From assembly GCF_001938945.1 (NCBI RefSeq), contig NZ_MKIO01000024.1, positions 62,001-126,000 of the forward strand: a stretch of 64,000 nucleotides of DNA, read 5' to 3'. The stretch is from Xaviernesmea rhizosphaerae. Its GTDB lineage: Bacteria; Pseudomonadota; Alphaproteobacteria; Rhizobiales; Rhizobiaceae. Made by a program: the position numbers and the translations under genes. The notes under the pieces were generated by a model. It was given only the letters and a program-made list of their open reading frames with translations, was not told the DNA's origin and did no database searches. Below, piece by piece: positions 25,326 to 34,266 of this stretch (its first letter is position 1; each line of letters opens with the position of its first letter).

Positions 25326-25954
25326 GCGCTCGGGATGACGGCATCGGAGCGAAAGCCGTTCACCGGCTTTTGCAAACATCCGGTGCAAACGAAAAAAGGG
25401 GACATCGGATTGCCTGGGATTTCCAGCCCGGTGGTCCGGCTGCCGGCGCCGCATTGCGTGCGATCCGCGGCAGCACAAGCCCCGCGCAAGCCTGTGCGGG
25501 ATAGGAACGGGAAGACGGCCGCCGGCCCTGATCGGCAGCCTGTCGATGGCGGCGCATTCGCCGCCCTGTTCCGCTGACATCATGCGGCCATCGCGGCCGC
25601 TGCCGACCGGCATCCTGCCTGCCAGCCCGCCCGTTAAGAAACGGTTTGCGGGTCGAATCGGCTGCGCAACCAAATTATTGATTTCCGCCATTATTTGTGT
25701 TAGCTTTGCCACACTGTTCCATATTGCGGACCTTTTGTGTCCCGAAGCCTCACGAAAGCACGAGATTCCCTGACGCGGCTCACTCCCAGAACGCAACGCC
25801 CGTTGCCGATTTGTGCCGCATCGAGGAACCTTTGTCTTTCGCTGGCGCGTGGCTCAGTACGGAGACACCCGTGGGTGCCCCTTTCCATCCGGGCCGCCTT
25901 GCCCGGCCCCGGCCTTGAACAGGCCGGGTGCGTAACAGGGAGTTTTTGATTCGT
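25326..25954. other. fdxA-carD intergenic region
   Basis: 629 bases with no credible gene. At 25335-25372 a loose family A-like stretch occurs (gcatcggagcgaaagccg). An AT-rich patch around 25665-25745 probably contains the carD promoter, and gcccggccccggcc with ggccggg at about 25903-25927 can fold. A long 5' leader for carD is possible. Confidence 0.5.
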
Positions 25955-26527
25955 ATGACGACCCAGCAGAAAAAGTCTTCTACCCGCCATGGCTTCAAGA
26001 CGGGCGAGTCCATCGTCTATCCCGCTCATGGCGTGGGTCAAATCGTCGCCATTGAAGAACAGGTCGTAGCGGGCATGACGCTCGAACTGTTCGTGATTGA
26101 TTTCGAGAAGGATAAGATGCGTCTGAAGGTGCCGGTGGCCAAGGCCGTCAGCATTGGCATGCGCAAGCTGTCGGAAACCGACTTCGTCGAGCGCGCCTTG
26201 AAGGTCGTCCAGGGTAAGGCTCGCGTGAAGCGCACCATGTGGTCTCGTCGCGCCCAGGAATATGATGCCAAGATCAATTCCGGCGATCTGATCTCGATCG
26301 CGGAGGTCGTTCGCGACCTGTATCGCGCCGAGAACCAGCCGGAGCAGTCCTATTCCGAGCGCCAGCTCTATGAAGCTGCCCTGGATCGCATGGCCCGTGA
26401 AATCGCGGCCGTCAACAAAATGTCCAGCACCGAAGCCATCCGTCTGGTGGAAACCAACCTGAGCAAGGGTCCGAAGCGCGGCAAGACCGTGGAAGAAGAC
26501 GAAGCCCAGGAGGAAGAGGCCGCGTAA
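25955..26527 (+). CDS. carD: CarD-family transcription regulator
   Basis: RNA polymerase-binding factor, 190 aa, that stabilises open complexes. The N-terminal RNAP-interaction domain (FKTGESIVYPAHGVGQIVAI, then LELFVIDFEKDKMRLKVPV) is followed by a helical C-terminal DNA-binding part (SERQLYEAALDRMAREIAAV) and an acidic end. The ATG at 25955 fits the family; an upstream in-frame start adds nine unconserved residues. A strong terminator follows 29 bases after the stop. Confidence 0.94.
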   Translation: MTTQQKKSSTRHGFKTGESIVYPAHGVGQIVAIEEQVVAGMTLELFVIDFEKDKMRLKVPVAKAVSIGMRKLSETDFVERALKVVQGKARVKRTMWSRRAQEYDAKINSGDLISIAEVVRDLYRAENQPEQSYSERQLYEAALDRMAREIAAVNKMSSTEAIRLVETNLSKGPKRGKTVEEDEAQEEEAA

Positions 26528-26556
26528 GCGCCTTCTTCAATCTGCCAGCACAGACC

Positions 26557-26588
26557 AAAAGCCCTGCCGGAAACGGCGGGGCTTTTTT
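26557..26588 (+). terminator. intrinsic terminator of carD
   Basis: aaaagccctgccg, loop gaaa, cggcggggctttt: a 13-bp stem with one G-T pair, capped by a GNRA loop and followed by a T-tract. Confidence 0.93.
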
Positions 26589-26720
26589 GTTGGCGCATCG
26601 GGGCGAAAAGGGGAGGCGGTTTTGCGATGACGAAAAGCGATGAAAAGACATAGACAAAGGTCTGAGCATCACGTGCGAATTTTGAGATTTTTGGCAAAGA
26701 TGACCATCACGCGGGACGTC

Positions 26721-26743
26721 ATCCTCGGGCTCGTCCCGAGGAT
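26721..26743. repeat. family C palindrome copy 1
   Basis: atcctcggg, 5-base loop, cccgaggat: a perfect 9-bp inverted repeat. A closely similar element lies at 26786-26808. This type of ctcggg...cccgag palindrome is common between genes in Rhizobiaceae. Confidence 0.65.
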
Positions 26744-26785
26744 CTGCCATGGTCAGTGAGTCATCTATATATCAGGCGTTTGCAG

Positions 26786-26808
26786 ATGCTCGGGACAAGC
26801 CCGAGCAT
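26786..26808. repeat. family C palindrome copy 2
   Basis: atgctcggg, loop acaag, cccgagcat: a perfect 9-bp stem differing from copy 1 by one compensated base pair, which suggests the structure is maintained. It is 42 bases from copy 1. Confidence 0.65.
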
Positions 26809-26982
26809 GACGAAACGAGGACTTTGCGCCTCTGCCTCGAAGCTCCAGGCATCGCGAAGCGATCAGTCGGCCTTTGGGAAAATCCGATGCAACAACAGAA
26901 AGAGAGAGGATCGAACTGAGTGCTCTTTTCAGGTTTCTGACACAGGCGCGTGCCGTGCCCTATTTACCGGTCACCACAACGC

Positions 26983-27009
26983 AAAACGCCGACCCCGGAG
27001 GGCCGGCGT
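26983..27009 (-). terminator. intrinsic terminator of typA
   Basis: On the minus strand ACGCCGGCC pairs with GGTCGGCGT (one G-U) over a 6-base loop and runs into TTTT. Another perfect palindrome, ccggcagga-aa-tcctgccgg, lies at 27015-27034, just after the typA stop. Confidence 0.8.
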
Positions 27010-27062
27010 GCTTTCCGGCAGGAAATCCTGCCGGCTGATCTCGATATGCCTGGCGCGATGCC

Positions 27063-28892
27063 TCAGGCGGCGCCGGAGGCGCGGCTCTTTTCGAAGCGCT
27101 TGCGGTCGTTGGCGTCCAGGAACATCTTGCGCAGGCGGATCGACTTCGGCGTGACTTCCATCAGCTCGTCGTCCTGGATCCAGGACAGCGCGCGGTCGAG
27201 CGTCATGCGGATCGGCGGGGTCAGCTTGACGGCTTCATCCTTGCCGGCGGCGCGGATGTTGGTCAGCTGCTTGCCCTTGAGCACGTTGACCTCGAGGTCG
27301 TTGTCGCGCGAGTGGATGCCGATGATCATGCCGGCATAGACCTTCTCGCCCGGCTCGATAATCATCGGACCACGATCTTCCAGGTTGAACATGGCATAGG
27401 CCACGGCTTCGCCCGAGCCGTTCGACAGCAGCACGCCGTTGACGCGGCCGGCGATCTGACCCTTGAACGGCTGGTAGCTGTGGAACAGGCGGTTCATGAT
27501 CGCCGTGCCGCGCGTGTCGGTCAGCAGTTCGGACTGGTAGCCGATCAGGCCGCGCGTGGGGGCCAGGAACTTCAGGCGCACGCGGTTGCCGCCAGACGGG
27601 CGCAGCTCGGTCATTTCGGCCTTGCGCTCGGACATCTTCTGCACGACGACGCCGGAATGCTCCTCGTCCACGTCGATGACGACTTCTTCGATCGGCTCCA
27701 TGGTCTGGCCGGTCTCTTCGTCCTTGTGCATGACGACGCGCGGACGCGAGACGGCAAGCTCAAAGCCTTCGCGGCGCATGGTCTCGATCAGGACGGCGAG
27801 CTGCAATTCGCCGCGGCCGGAGACGAAGAACGAATCCTTGCCTTCGGCTTCCTCGATCTTCAGCGCGACATTGCCTTCGGCTTCCTTGAACAGGCGGTCG
27901 CGGATGACGCGGCTCGTGACCTTGTCGCCTTCGGTGCCGGCCAGCGGGCTGTCATTGACGATGAAGGACATGGTGACGGTCGGCGGATCGATCGGCTGTG
28001 CCGTCATGGCTTCGTTGACCGAGGGGTCGCAGAAGGTGTCGGCGACCGTGCCCTTGGACAGGCCGGCAATGGCGACGATGTCGCCTGCCTGGGCTTCCTC
28101 GATCGGCTGGCGCTCGATGCCGCGGAAGGCGAGGATTTTGGAGATGCGGCCGTTTTCGATGACGCGGCCGTCCTGGCCCAATACCTTGACCGGCTGGTTC
28201 GACTTCAGCGAGCCCGAGGCGATGCGGCCGGTGATGATGCGGCCGAGGAAGGGGTTGGCTTCCAGGATCGTCCCGATCATGCGGAACGGGCCTTCCTCGA
28301 CGGTCGGCTCGGGCACGTGCTTGAGCACGAGGTCGAGCAGGGGGGTAAGGCCCTGGTCCTTCGGACCTTCGGGATTGTAGTTCATCCAGCCATCGCGGCC
28401 CGAACCGTAGAGAATCGGGAAGTCGAGCTGCTCGTCGGTGGCGTCGAGATTGGCGAAGAGGTCGAAGACTTCGTTGATGACTTCCTCATGGCGGCCATCG
28501 GGGCGGTCGATCTTGTTGATCGCCACGATCGGCTTCAGGCCGACCTTCAGCGCCTTGCCGACCACGAACTTGGTCTGCGGCATCGGGCCTTCCGAAGCGT
28601 CGACGAGAACGATGGCGCCGTCCACCATCGAGAGGATGCGCTCGACTTCGCCGCCGAAGTCGGCGTGGCCGGGCGTGTCGACGATGTTGATGCGGGTATC
28701 CTTCCACTCGACCGAGGTCGCCTTGGCCAGGATGGTGATGCCGCGTTCCTTTTCGAGGTCGTTGGAGTCCATCACGCGTTCAGCGACGCGCTGGTTCTCG
28801 CGGAACGAGCCGGACTGCTTGAGAAGTTCGTCGACGAGCGTCGTCTTCCCATGGTCAACGTGCGCGATGATCGCGATGTTGCGAAGTTTCAT
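27063..28892 (-). CDS. typA: ribosome-associated GTPase TypA/BipA
   Basis: Translational GTPase acting on ribosome assembly and stress adaptation, 609 aa. G-motifs: G1 AHVDHGKTTLVDELL near the N-terminus, G3 DTPGHADFGGEVERIL, G4 NKIDRPDGRHEEV. EF-G-like domains II, III and V follow, and a TypA C-terminal domain ending near LRKMFLDANDRKRFEKSR. Full length and single-gene. Its start faces the ABC exporter operon across 168 bases. Confidence 0.97.
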   Translation of the reverse strand: MKLRNIAIIAHVDHGKTTLVDELLKQSGSFRENQRVAERVMDSNDLEKERGITILAKATSVEWKDTRINIVDTPGHADFGGEVERILSMVDGAIVLVDASEGPMPQTKFVVGKALKVGLKPIVAINKIDRPDGRHEEVINEVFDLFANLDATDEQLDFPILYGSGRDGWMNYNPEGPKDQGLTPLLDLVLKHVPEPTVEEGPFRMIGTILEANPFLGRIITGRIASGSLKSNQPVKVLGQDGRVIENGRISKILAFRGIERQPIEEAQAGDIVAIAGLSKGTVADTFCDPSVNEAMTAQPIDPPTVTMSFIVNDSPLAGTEGDKVTSRVIRDRLFKEAEGNVALKIEEAEGKDSFFVSGRGELQLAVLIETMRREGFELAVSRPRVVMHKDEETGQTMEPIEEVVIDVDEEHSGVVVQKMSERKAEMTELRPSGGNRVRLKFLAPTRGLIGYQSELLTDTRGTAIMNRLFHSYQPFKGQIAGRVNGVLLSNGSGEAVAYAMFNLEDRGPMIIEPGEKVYAGMIIGIHSRDNDLEVNVLKGKQLTNIRAAGKDEAVKLTPPIRMTLDRALSWIQDDELMEVTPKSIRLRKMFLDANDRKRFEKSRASGAA

Positions 28893-29060
28893 GACCGATG
28901 TTCTCTGAGGCTTGGGGAGTGCTGCCGCAGCGCGCTCCGGTTTCGTTGGCGCGCCTATACCTTGTTTTCCGCATTTGCGAAAGGGGGCGGGGGCGCCGGA
29001 CAGCCCGCCCCTGACAAGGAGTTTGCCGAAAAGGCGGGTTTTCTGACCGGAAAAGCCCTC

Positions 29061-29924
29061 TCATCCGCCGATATCCTGATGGCGGCGCAGGCAGGCGCGC
29101 CAGAAGAGCGCTGCCATAAGGGCCAGGATCGGCCCCGCCGCCAGCGCCAGAACCGGTGCTGCGCCGCCGAGAAGCGGCACGGGCTTGCCGATCATCACCG
29201 AGACGGGGACGAAGGACATATAGGCGAAGGGCAGCACGGTGAAGAGGATGATCTGCAGCGGCGCGGTATAGATCCCGATGGGATAGCGCGAAAGCTCCCA
29301 CAGGTCGAAATAGAGGCCGAAGACATAACGCGAGCGGCCGAGCACGAAAGCGAAGGCGCCGATGATGGTGAACATCGCGCCCGTCAGCAGCGCGGCGCTC
29401 AAGAGGCTCGCGAGAAAGCGAAGCATCAGGCCGGCATCCCAGGCGAGCGGCAGGGCCGCAGCGCCCGTGATCATCAGCCCGGCGCCCAGCACGAAATGGC
29501 TGCCATATTGCAGGTCCACGCCGGAAAAGACGATGAAGCTCCAGGGATTGACGGGGCGCACCAGGAGCATGTCGAATTCGCCCTCGCGCACCATGGCGTC
29601 CATGCCGCGAAACTGGGTGAAGGTGAAGACCGCGCCGATCGCATAGGCGAAGGTGTGGAAGCCGAGCAGGAAGGCCATTTCCGGCCAGCTCCAGCCCCCT
29701 AAGCCCCCGAAGCGGTTGAGGATCACCCAGATGGAGGCGAAGGTGCCGGCATAGCCGAAGCCCTGCGAGATCCAGGCGAGCACGAGGCTGGCACGATATT
29801 GCAGCCTTGTGCGGGCGCGCAGCCGCATCAGGTGCCAGTAGAGCGCCAGATTGATGCCGGGCGGCGCCGGTGCCCTCACCTCGCCGGTCATGCTGTCCGA
29901 TGTCGCGTCCTCACGCCCCACCAT
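29061..29924 (-). CDS. ABC-2 type exporter permease (DUF990-like), subunit 2
   Basis: A 287-aa membrane protein with about six hydrophobic segments, including a cytoplasmic loop with FRGMDAMVREGEFDMLLVRP, the motif found in DUF990-type ABC-2 permeases. It begins three bases after the stop of the preceding permease; GGGAGG lies six bases before its ATG. It is the last of a three-gene exporter operon. Substrate unknown. Confidence 0.88.
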   Translation of the reverse strand: MVGREDATSDSMTGEVRAPAPPGINLALYWHLMRLRARTRLQYRASLVLAWISQGFGYAGTFASIWVILNRFGGLGGWSWPEMAFLLGFHTFAYAIGAVFTFTQFRGMDAMVREGEFDMLLVRPVNPWSFIVFSGVDLQYGSHFVLGAGLMITGAAALPLAWDAGLMLRFLASLLSAALLTGAMFTIIGAFAFVLGRSRYVFGLYFDLWELSRYPIGIYTAPLQIILFTVLPFAYMSFVPVSVMIGKPVPLLGGAAPVLALAAGPILALMAALFWRACLRRHQDIGG

Positions 29925-29927
29925 GGC

Positions 29928-30767
29928 TCAGCCTCCCTGAACCGTGACGCGGCGCGTCGTGAGCCGCCAGAGCACGGCGATGCAGGCGCCGAGCACCAGA
30001 GCCCAGCCGACGCCGGCGGCAAACAGGAGGGTGCTGGTGAAAAGATCCGCGCGGCCGAGATAGCAGGCCATGGGGTAGTAGGTGATCCAGGCAAAGGGCA
30101 GGGCGTGGGCGAAGGCGCCCAGCGCCGGCGGAAAGAACCAGAGCGGCACCAGCCCGCCGGAGAGGAGCGCGGTCAGGCCGCGCATGAACCATTCCAGCGA
30201 ATGGGCCTCCAGCACCCAGAAGGACAGAAGGCCGAAGAAGATGGCGATCAGGAACAGCAGCGTGGTCGACAGCGCCACATGCGCTACGAACAGCAGGAAA
30301 TGGCCGGGGCTCGCCGGCGGCTGGATGCCATAGACGGACGCGAGGATCGCGATAACGGGCAAGCAAACCACGGCAAACTGCAGCAGGCGGGGCCCGAGCT
30401 GTTCGGCGAAGAGCATGCCGGGAAAACTGACCGGGCGCATCAGGGTCGCGCCGATCTGGCCGCTGCGGATGGCGGCGCCGATCTCGCGCACGATCAGCGC
30501 CGCATCCCAGCTGGACAGGAAGGTGCTGCCGACAAGCGCATAGGTGATCATCTCGGCCAGGCTGATGCCGGCCATGTCCTCGCGCCCGGCATAGACCGCC
30601 TTCCAGATCGAGATCCGGGCAAAGACATCCATGAAGGCGCCGAAGGCCATGGCCAGAAGCTCGGAGCGATGCGTCGCCTGCTGGCGCGCGGCGGCTGTGG
30701 CAAAGGCGGCCAGCGGCCGCAAGGCCAGGGGGTGGAACGCGGCGAATTTGAGAGCAGGGGCGCTCAT
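29928..30767 (-). CDS. ABC-2 type exporter permease (DUF990-like), subunit 1
   Basis: A 279-aa integral membrane protein of the same family as the next gene, with the related motif EIGAAIRSGQIGATLMRPVS. A roughly 40-residue N-terminal lead precedes the first membrane segment. The ATG overlaps the ATP-binding gene stop by four bases, which implies coupled translation. The two permeases probably form a heterodimer. Confidence 0.88.
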   Translation of the reverse strand: MSAPALKFAAFHPLALRPLAAFATAAARQQATHRSELLAMAFGAFMDVFARISIWKAVYAGREDMAGISLAEMITYALVGSTFLSSWDAALIVREIGAAIRSGQIGATLMRPVSFPGMLFAEQLGPRLLQFAVVCLPVIAILASVYGIQPPASPGHFLLFVAHVALSTTLLFLIAIFFGLLSFWVLEAHSLEWFMRGLTALLSGGLVPLWFFPPALGAFAHALPFAWITYYPMACYLGRADLFTSTLLFAAGVGWALVLGACIAVLWRLTTRRVTVQGG

Positions 30768-31750
30768 GCGGAGCGCCCCTGATAATGGGTGCGGATCACC
30801 TCCTCGATGCCCGGCTCGTGCAGGCGGGCGTCGCTGAGCGGCGCGCCGGCCGGCAGCGCGCGGATCAGGTCGATCAGCGAACGCTCGTCATCGGCGATCT
30901 CGAAGTCGCGCCGCAGCCCCTCTGACGGCAGGGGCCTTGCGCCGTCGAGGATCAGCTCTCCGGGATCGGCGGAAAAATCCAGCGTCAGCCGCCGCCGCGC
31001 GCCGAAGGTGGTGCGCAGCGCCGGCAGCGGGCCGTCGAACAGCAGACGGCCATCATCCACCATGATCAGGCGCGGGCAGATCTCCTCGATGTCCTGCAGA
31101 TCGTGCGTGGTGAGGATGATGGTGGTGGCGCGCTCGCGGTTGATGCGGGCGAGGAATTTGCGCACCACATCCTTGGCCACGACGTCGAGCCCGATGGTCG
31201 GCTCGTCGAGAAAGAGGATCTTCGGCGCGTGCAGGAGCGCCATGGCGATCTCGGCGCGCATGCGCTGGCCGAGGCTCAGCTGGCGCACCGGCCGGTCGAT
31301 GAAGCTTTCGAGCGAAAGCATCGCCACCATCTCCGCGCGGCTGGCTTTGAACTGCGCCTCCGGCAGACGGTAGATATGGCGGGCGAGGTCGAAACTGTCG
31401 TTCAGCGGCAGGTCCCACCAGAGCTGGCTGCGCTGGCCGAAGACCACGCCGATCTCGCGCGCATTGGCGATGCGCTCCTCGATCGGCCGCCGGCCAAGCA
31501 CGGACAGGCTGCCGGAGGACGGCGCGAGAATGCCGGTCATCATCTTGATCATGGTCGATTTGCCGGCGCCGTTCGGCCCGAGATAGCCGACCGCCTCGCC
31601 CGCCTCGATGGCGAAGGAAATCTCCTCCACCGCCCGCACCTCTTTCGTGACCGGCGCGAAGAAGCCGCGCAGCGCGCCCGAAAACCCGCCCGTGCTCTGG
31701 CGCTGGCGGAAGACCTTGCTGACCGTGCGGGCGTCGATGATGGGCGGCAT
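30764..31750 (-). CDS. ABC-2 type exporter ATP-binding protein
   Basis: A 328-aa ATPase with Walker A GYLGPNGAGKSTMIKMMTGI, signature LSLGQRMRAEIAMALL (LSLGQ instead of LSGGQ), Walker B ILFLDEPTIGLDV and the switch histidine in ILTTHDLQDIEE. The C-terminal extension of about 80 residues is typical of exporters paired with DUF990 permeases. The ATG at 31750 begins the conserved N-terminus (MPPIIDARTVSKVFRQRQ); the open frame further upstream has no family match. Substrate not deducible. Confidence 0.9.
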   Translation of the reverse strand: MPPIIDARTVSKVFRQRQSTGGFSGALRGFFAPVTKEVRAVEEISFAIEAGEAVGYLGPNGAGKSTMIKMMTGILAPSSGSLSVLGRRPIEERIANAREIGVVFGQRSQLWWDLPLNDSFDLARHIYRLPEAQFKASRAEMVAMLSLESFIDRPVRQLSLGQRMRAEIAMALLHAPKILFLDEPTIGLDVVAKDVVRKFLARINRERATTIILTTHDLQDIEEICPRLIMVDDGRLLFDGPLPALRTTFGARRRLTLDFSADPGELILDGARPLPSEGLRRDFEIADDERSLIDLIRALPAGAPLSDARLHEPGIEEVIRTHYQGRSA

Positions 31751-31920
31751 GAGGAGGATCCCTTTCGGACCGTCTCCCCTATGCGGGTTCTGCGACAGGG
31801 GCGTGACGGGGCTGTCGCGCGCCCGGACGGGCCTGATCAGGTCCGCCTGGCCGATGGCCGGGGAAGCAGCCGGCATCGGCCGGCTGCAGGGTGGTGTCGG
31901 TCTGCGCGCGGCGCAGTCCC

Positions 31921-33981
31921 TCAGGCCGCCAGGCCGCGCTTGGCCAGCATCGCGTCCGGGCTCGGCAGGCGGCCGCGGAAGGCCTTGTAGGTCTCTTCCG
32001 GGTCGACGGCGCCGCCGGCCGCATAGACATGGGTCTTCAGGCGCTCGGCCAGCGCCGGATCGAAGACGTTGCCGGTCTCCTCGAAGGCGGCGAAGGCATC
32101 GGCATCCAGCACTTCCGACCACATGTAGGAATAATAGCCGGCCGAATAGCCGCCGGAGAAGATGTGCTGGAAGTGCGGCGTGGCGTGGCGCATGACGATG
32201 GAGGCGGGCATGCCGATCTCGCCGAGCACCTCAGCCTGCACCGCCATCGGATCCTCCACCGTCGTGCGGGTGTGGAAGGCCATGTCCACCAGTGCGGAGG
32301 AGGTGAATTCCACCGTGTTGAAGCCGGCGTTGAAGTTGCGGGCAGAGAGAACTTTGTCCAGCAGCGCCTGCGGCATCGGCTCGCCCGTCTCCACATGGCG
32401 GGCATAGTGCTTCAGGATCTCGGGCACGGTCAGCCAGTGCTCGTAAAGCTGCGAGGGCAGCTCGACGAAATCGCGCGAGACGCCGGTGCCGGAGACGGAG
32501 GGGTAGGTGACATCCGACAGCATGCCGTGCAGCGCGTGGCCGAACTCGTGGAACAGCGTGCGGGCATCATCCAGCGACAGGAGCGCCGGCTTGCCTTCGG
32601 ACGGCTTGGCGAAGTTGCAGACATTGTAGATGATCGGCCGCTCGCCTTCGGCGCCGTTCTTCAGCCGCAGCCGGTGCTGCGACTGGAAGGCGCTCATCCA
32701 GGCGCCGGAGCGCTTGCTGGGCCGGGCGAAATAATCACCGAGGAACAGGGCGATCACCGCGCCCGTGCGGTCGCGGATCTCGAAGACGCGCACATCGGGG
32801 TGATAGGCCGGCACGTCCTTCACCTCGACCGCCTTAATGCCGAACAGGCGGCCGGCCACGTCGAAGCAGGCCTCGATGATCTTTTCAAGCTGCAGATAGG
32901 GCTTCAGCTCGGCTTCGGAGAAGGCGAAGCGCTGGGCGCGGATTTTCTCGGCATAATGGCGCCAGTCCCAGGGCATGACAGGGTGGTTACGGCCCTCCTC
33001 GGCGATCAGCGCGGCGATGTCGGCCTCTTCCGCCCGCGCCCGCGCCACGGCCTTATCCCAGACCTGCATCAGCAGACCGTTCACCGCCTCCGGCGTCTTG
33101 GCCATGGTGTCTTCGAGCTTCATGGCGGCGAAGGTCTTGTAGCCGAGCAGCCCGGCGGTCTCGGTGCGCAGCGCCAGCATCTCGCGCACGATGTCGCGGT
33201 TGTCGGTCGGGCCTTCATTGGCGCCGCGCGCTGCCCAGGCGGCGAAGGCCTGTTCGCGCAGGTCGCGCCGCTCGGAGAAGGTGAGGAAGGGTTCGATGAT
33301 CGAGCGCGACAGCGTGACGGCATAGGCGCCCTCCTCGTCACGCTCGCGGGCGGCTGCGGCCATGGATTCGCGCAGGAAATCCGGCAGGCCGGCCAGTTCC
33401 GCCTCGTCCTTGAGGATCAGCGACCAGCCGGATTCGTCCTTCAGCACATTCTGGCCGAAGGCAGCCGAAAGGCTCGCCAGGCGCTCGTTGATGGCCGCCA
33501 GCCGGTCCTGCGCCGGCTTGTCGAGCCGGGCGCCCGACTTGACGAAGCCTTTCCAGTGGCGCTCCAGCACGCGCAACTGTTCCAGAGTGAGGCCCAGCGT
33601 CTCGCGCGCCTGCCACAGCGCGTCGATGCGGGCGAAGAGCTTGGGGTCGGTGCCGATCCTGGAATAATGGCGCGACATTTTCGGCGCGATCTCGCGTTCC
33701 AGCGCCTGTATCGTGTCGTTGGTATGGGCGCCGGCCCGGTTCCAGAACAGCGCGGAGACGCGCGACAGCGTGTCGCCGGCAATTTCCAGCGCCACCACCG
33801 TGTTTTCAAAGGTCGGGGCTTGGGGATTTTCGGCGACCGCCGTCACCTCGGCCGCATGCTCGGCCAGCGCGGCATCGAAAGCGGGGGCGAAGTCCTCGTC
33901 GCGGATCGCCGTAAAGCGCGGCAGGCCTTCATGGCCCGTCCACTGGAAAAGCGCGGGGGCGATGGCGGGTTCGGCAGTCAT
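31921..33981 (-). CDS. M3 family zinc metallopeptidase (oligopeptidase A / dipeptidyl carboxypeptidase)
   Basis: Cytoplasmic peptidase, 686 aa, that degrades short peptides. The zinc site TLFHEFGHALHGM is at about residue 478, with the expected second glutamate region downstream (NTVEFTSSALVDMAFH). The C-terminus (FSGGYSAGYYSYMWSEVLDA) carries the Tyr/His substrate-binding pattern of M3 enzymes. The ATG at 33981 has AAAGGA eleven bases upstream. Monocistronic; divergent from marR. Confidence 0.94.
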   Translation of the reverse strand: MTAEPAIAPALFQWTGHEGLPRFTAIRDEDFAPAFDAALAEHAAEVTAVAENPQAPTFENTVVALEIAGDTLSRVSALFWNRAGAHTNDTIQALEREIAPKMSRHYSRIGTDPKLFARIDALWQARETLGLTLEQLRVLERHWKGFVKSGARLDKPAQDRLAAINERLASLSAAFGQNVLKDESGWSLILKDEAELAGLPDFLRESMAAAARERDEEGAYAVTLSRSIIEPFLTFSERRDLREQAFAAWAARGANEGPTDNRDIVREMLALRTETAGLLGYKTFAAMKLEDTMAKTPEAVNGLLMQVWDKAVARARAEEADIAALIAEEGRNHPVMPWDWRHYAEKIRAQRFAFSEAELKPYLQLEKIIEACFDVAGRLFGIKAVEVKDVPAYHPDVRVFEIRDRTGAVIALFLGDYFARPSKRSGAWMSAFQSQHRLRLKNGAEGERPIIYNVCNFAKPSEGKPALLSLDDARTLFHEFGHALHGMLSDVTYPSVSGTGVSRDFVELPSQLYEHWLTVPEILKHYARHVETGEPMPQALLDKVLSARNFNAGFNTVEFTSSALVDMAFHTRTTVEDPMAVQAEVLGEIGMPASIVMRHATPHFQHIFSGGYSAGYYSYMWSEVLDADAFAAFEETGNVFDPALAERLKTHVYAAGGAVDPEETYKAFRGRLPSPDAMLAKRGLAA

Positions 33982-34000
33982 CAGGCGTCGTCCTTTCAGG

Positions 34001-34050
34001 TCGGCATATCCAAATCGGCATGTCCAAATCGGCAGGTCCATATCGGCGGG
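34001..34050. repeat. 14-bp tandem repeat upstream of the M3 peptidase gene
   Basis: Three 14-base units, tcggcatatccaaa, tcggcatgtccaaa and tcggcaggtccata, followed by a partial fourth (tcggcggg). It lies just upstream of the peptidase ribosome site, in its leader or promoter. Units differ by one to three bases. Confidence 0.7.
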
Positions 34051-34174
34051 CAGGGCTGCTGCGAAGCACCGCCGCCACAAACCGCGTCCTCTCCTTGTTT
34101 CTGGCCCATGGGGCTCTATTGAGGCAAGAGCGCATCGTCGGCGCGGCAACCGTCTACTTGCCGCGTGGAGCGTC

Positions 34175-34199
34175 TAATGATAAGGAAAGCTTATGATTA
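34175..34199. promoter_or_regulatory. MarR-type operator candidate
   Basis: taatgataag, five-base spacer gaaag, cttatgatta: 10-base arms with one mismatch, AT-rich in GC-rich surroundings, 68 bases before the marR start and between the divergent peptidase and marR genes. MarR proteins bind inverted repeats of this size at their own promoters, so autoregulation of the marR-MFS pair is likely. Confidence 0.65.
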
Positions 34200-34266
34200 G
34201 CCTCGGATGGTGACACGCTACCGTTGCCGCTCCTCCCGCCCATCTCCTTTCGCCCTCAGGGTCCTC

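Noticed and set aside
27312..29702. 796-codon open frame on the plus strand
   Set aside because: Antisense to typA and to the ABC-2 permease gene; rich in Arg, Gly, Asp and His with no family motif.
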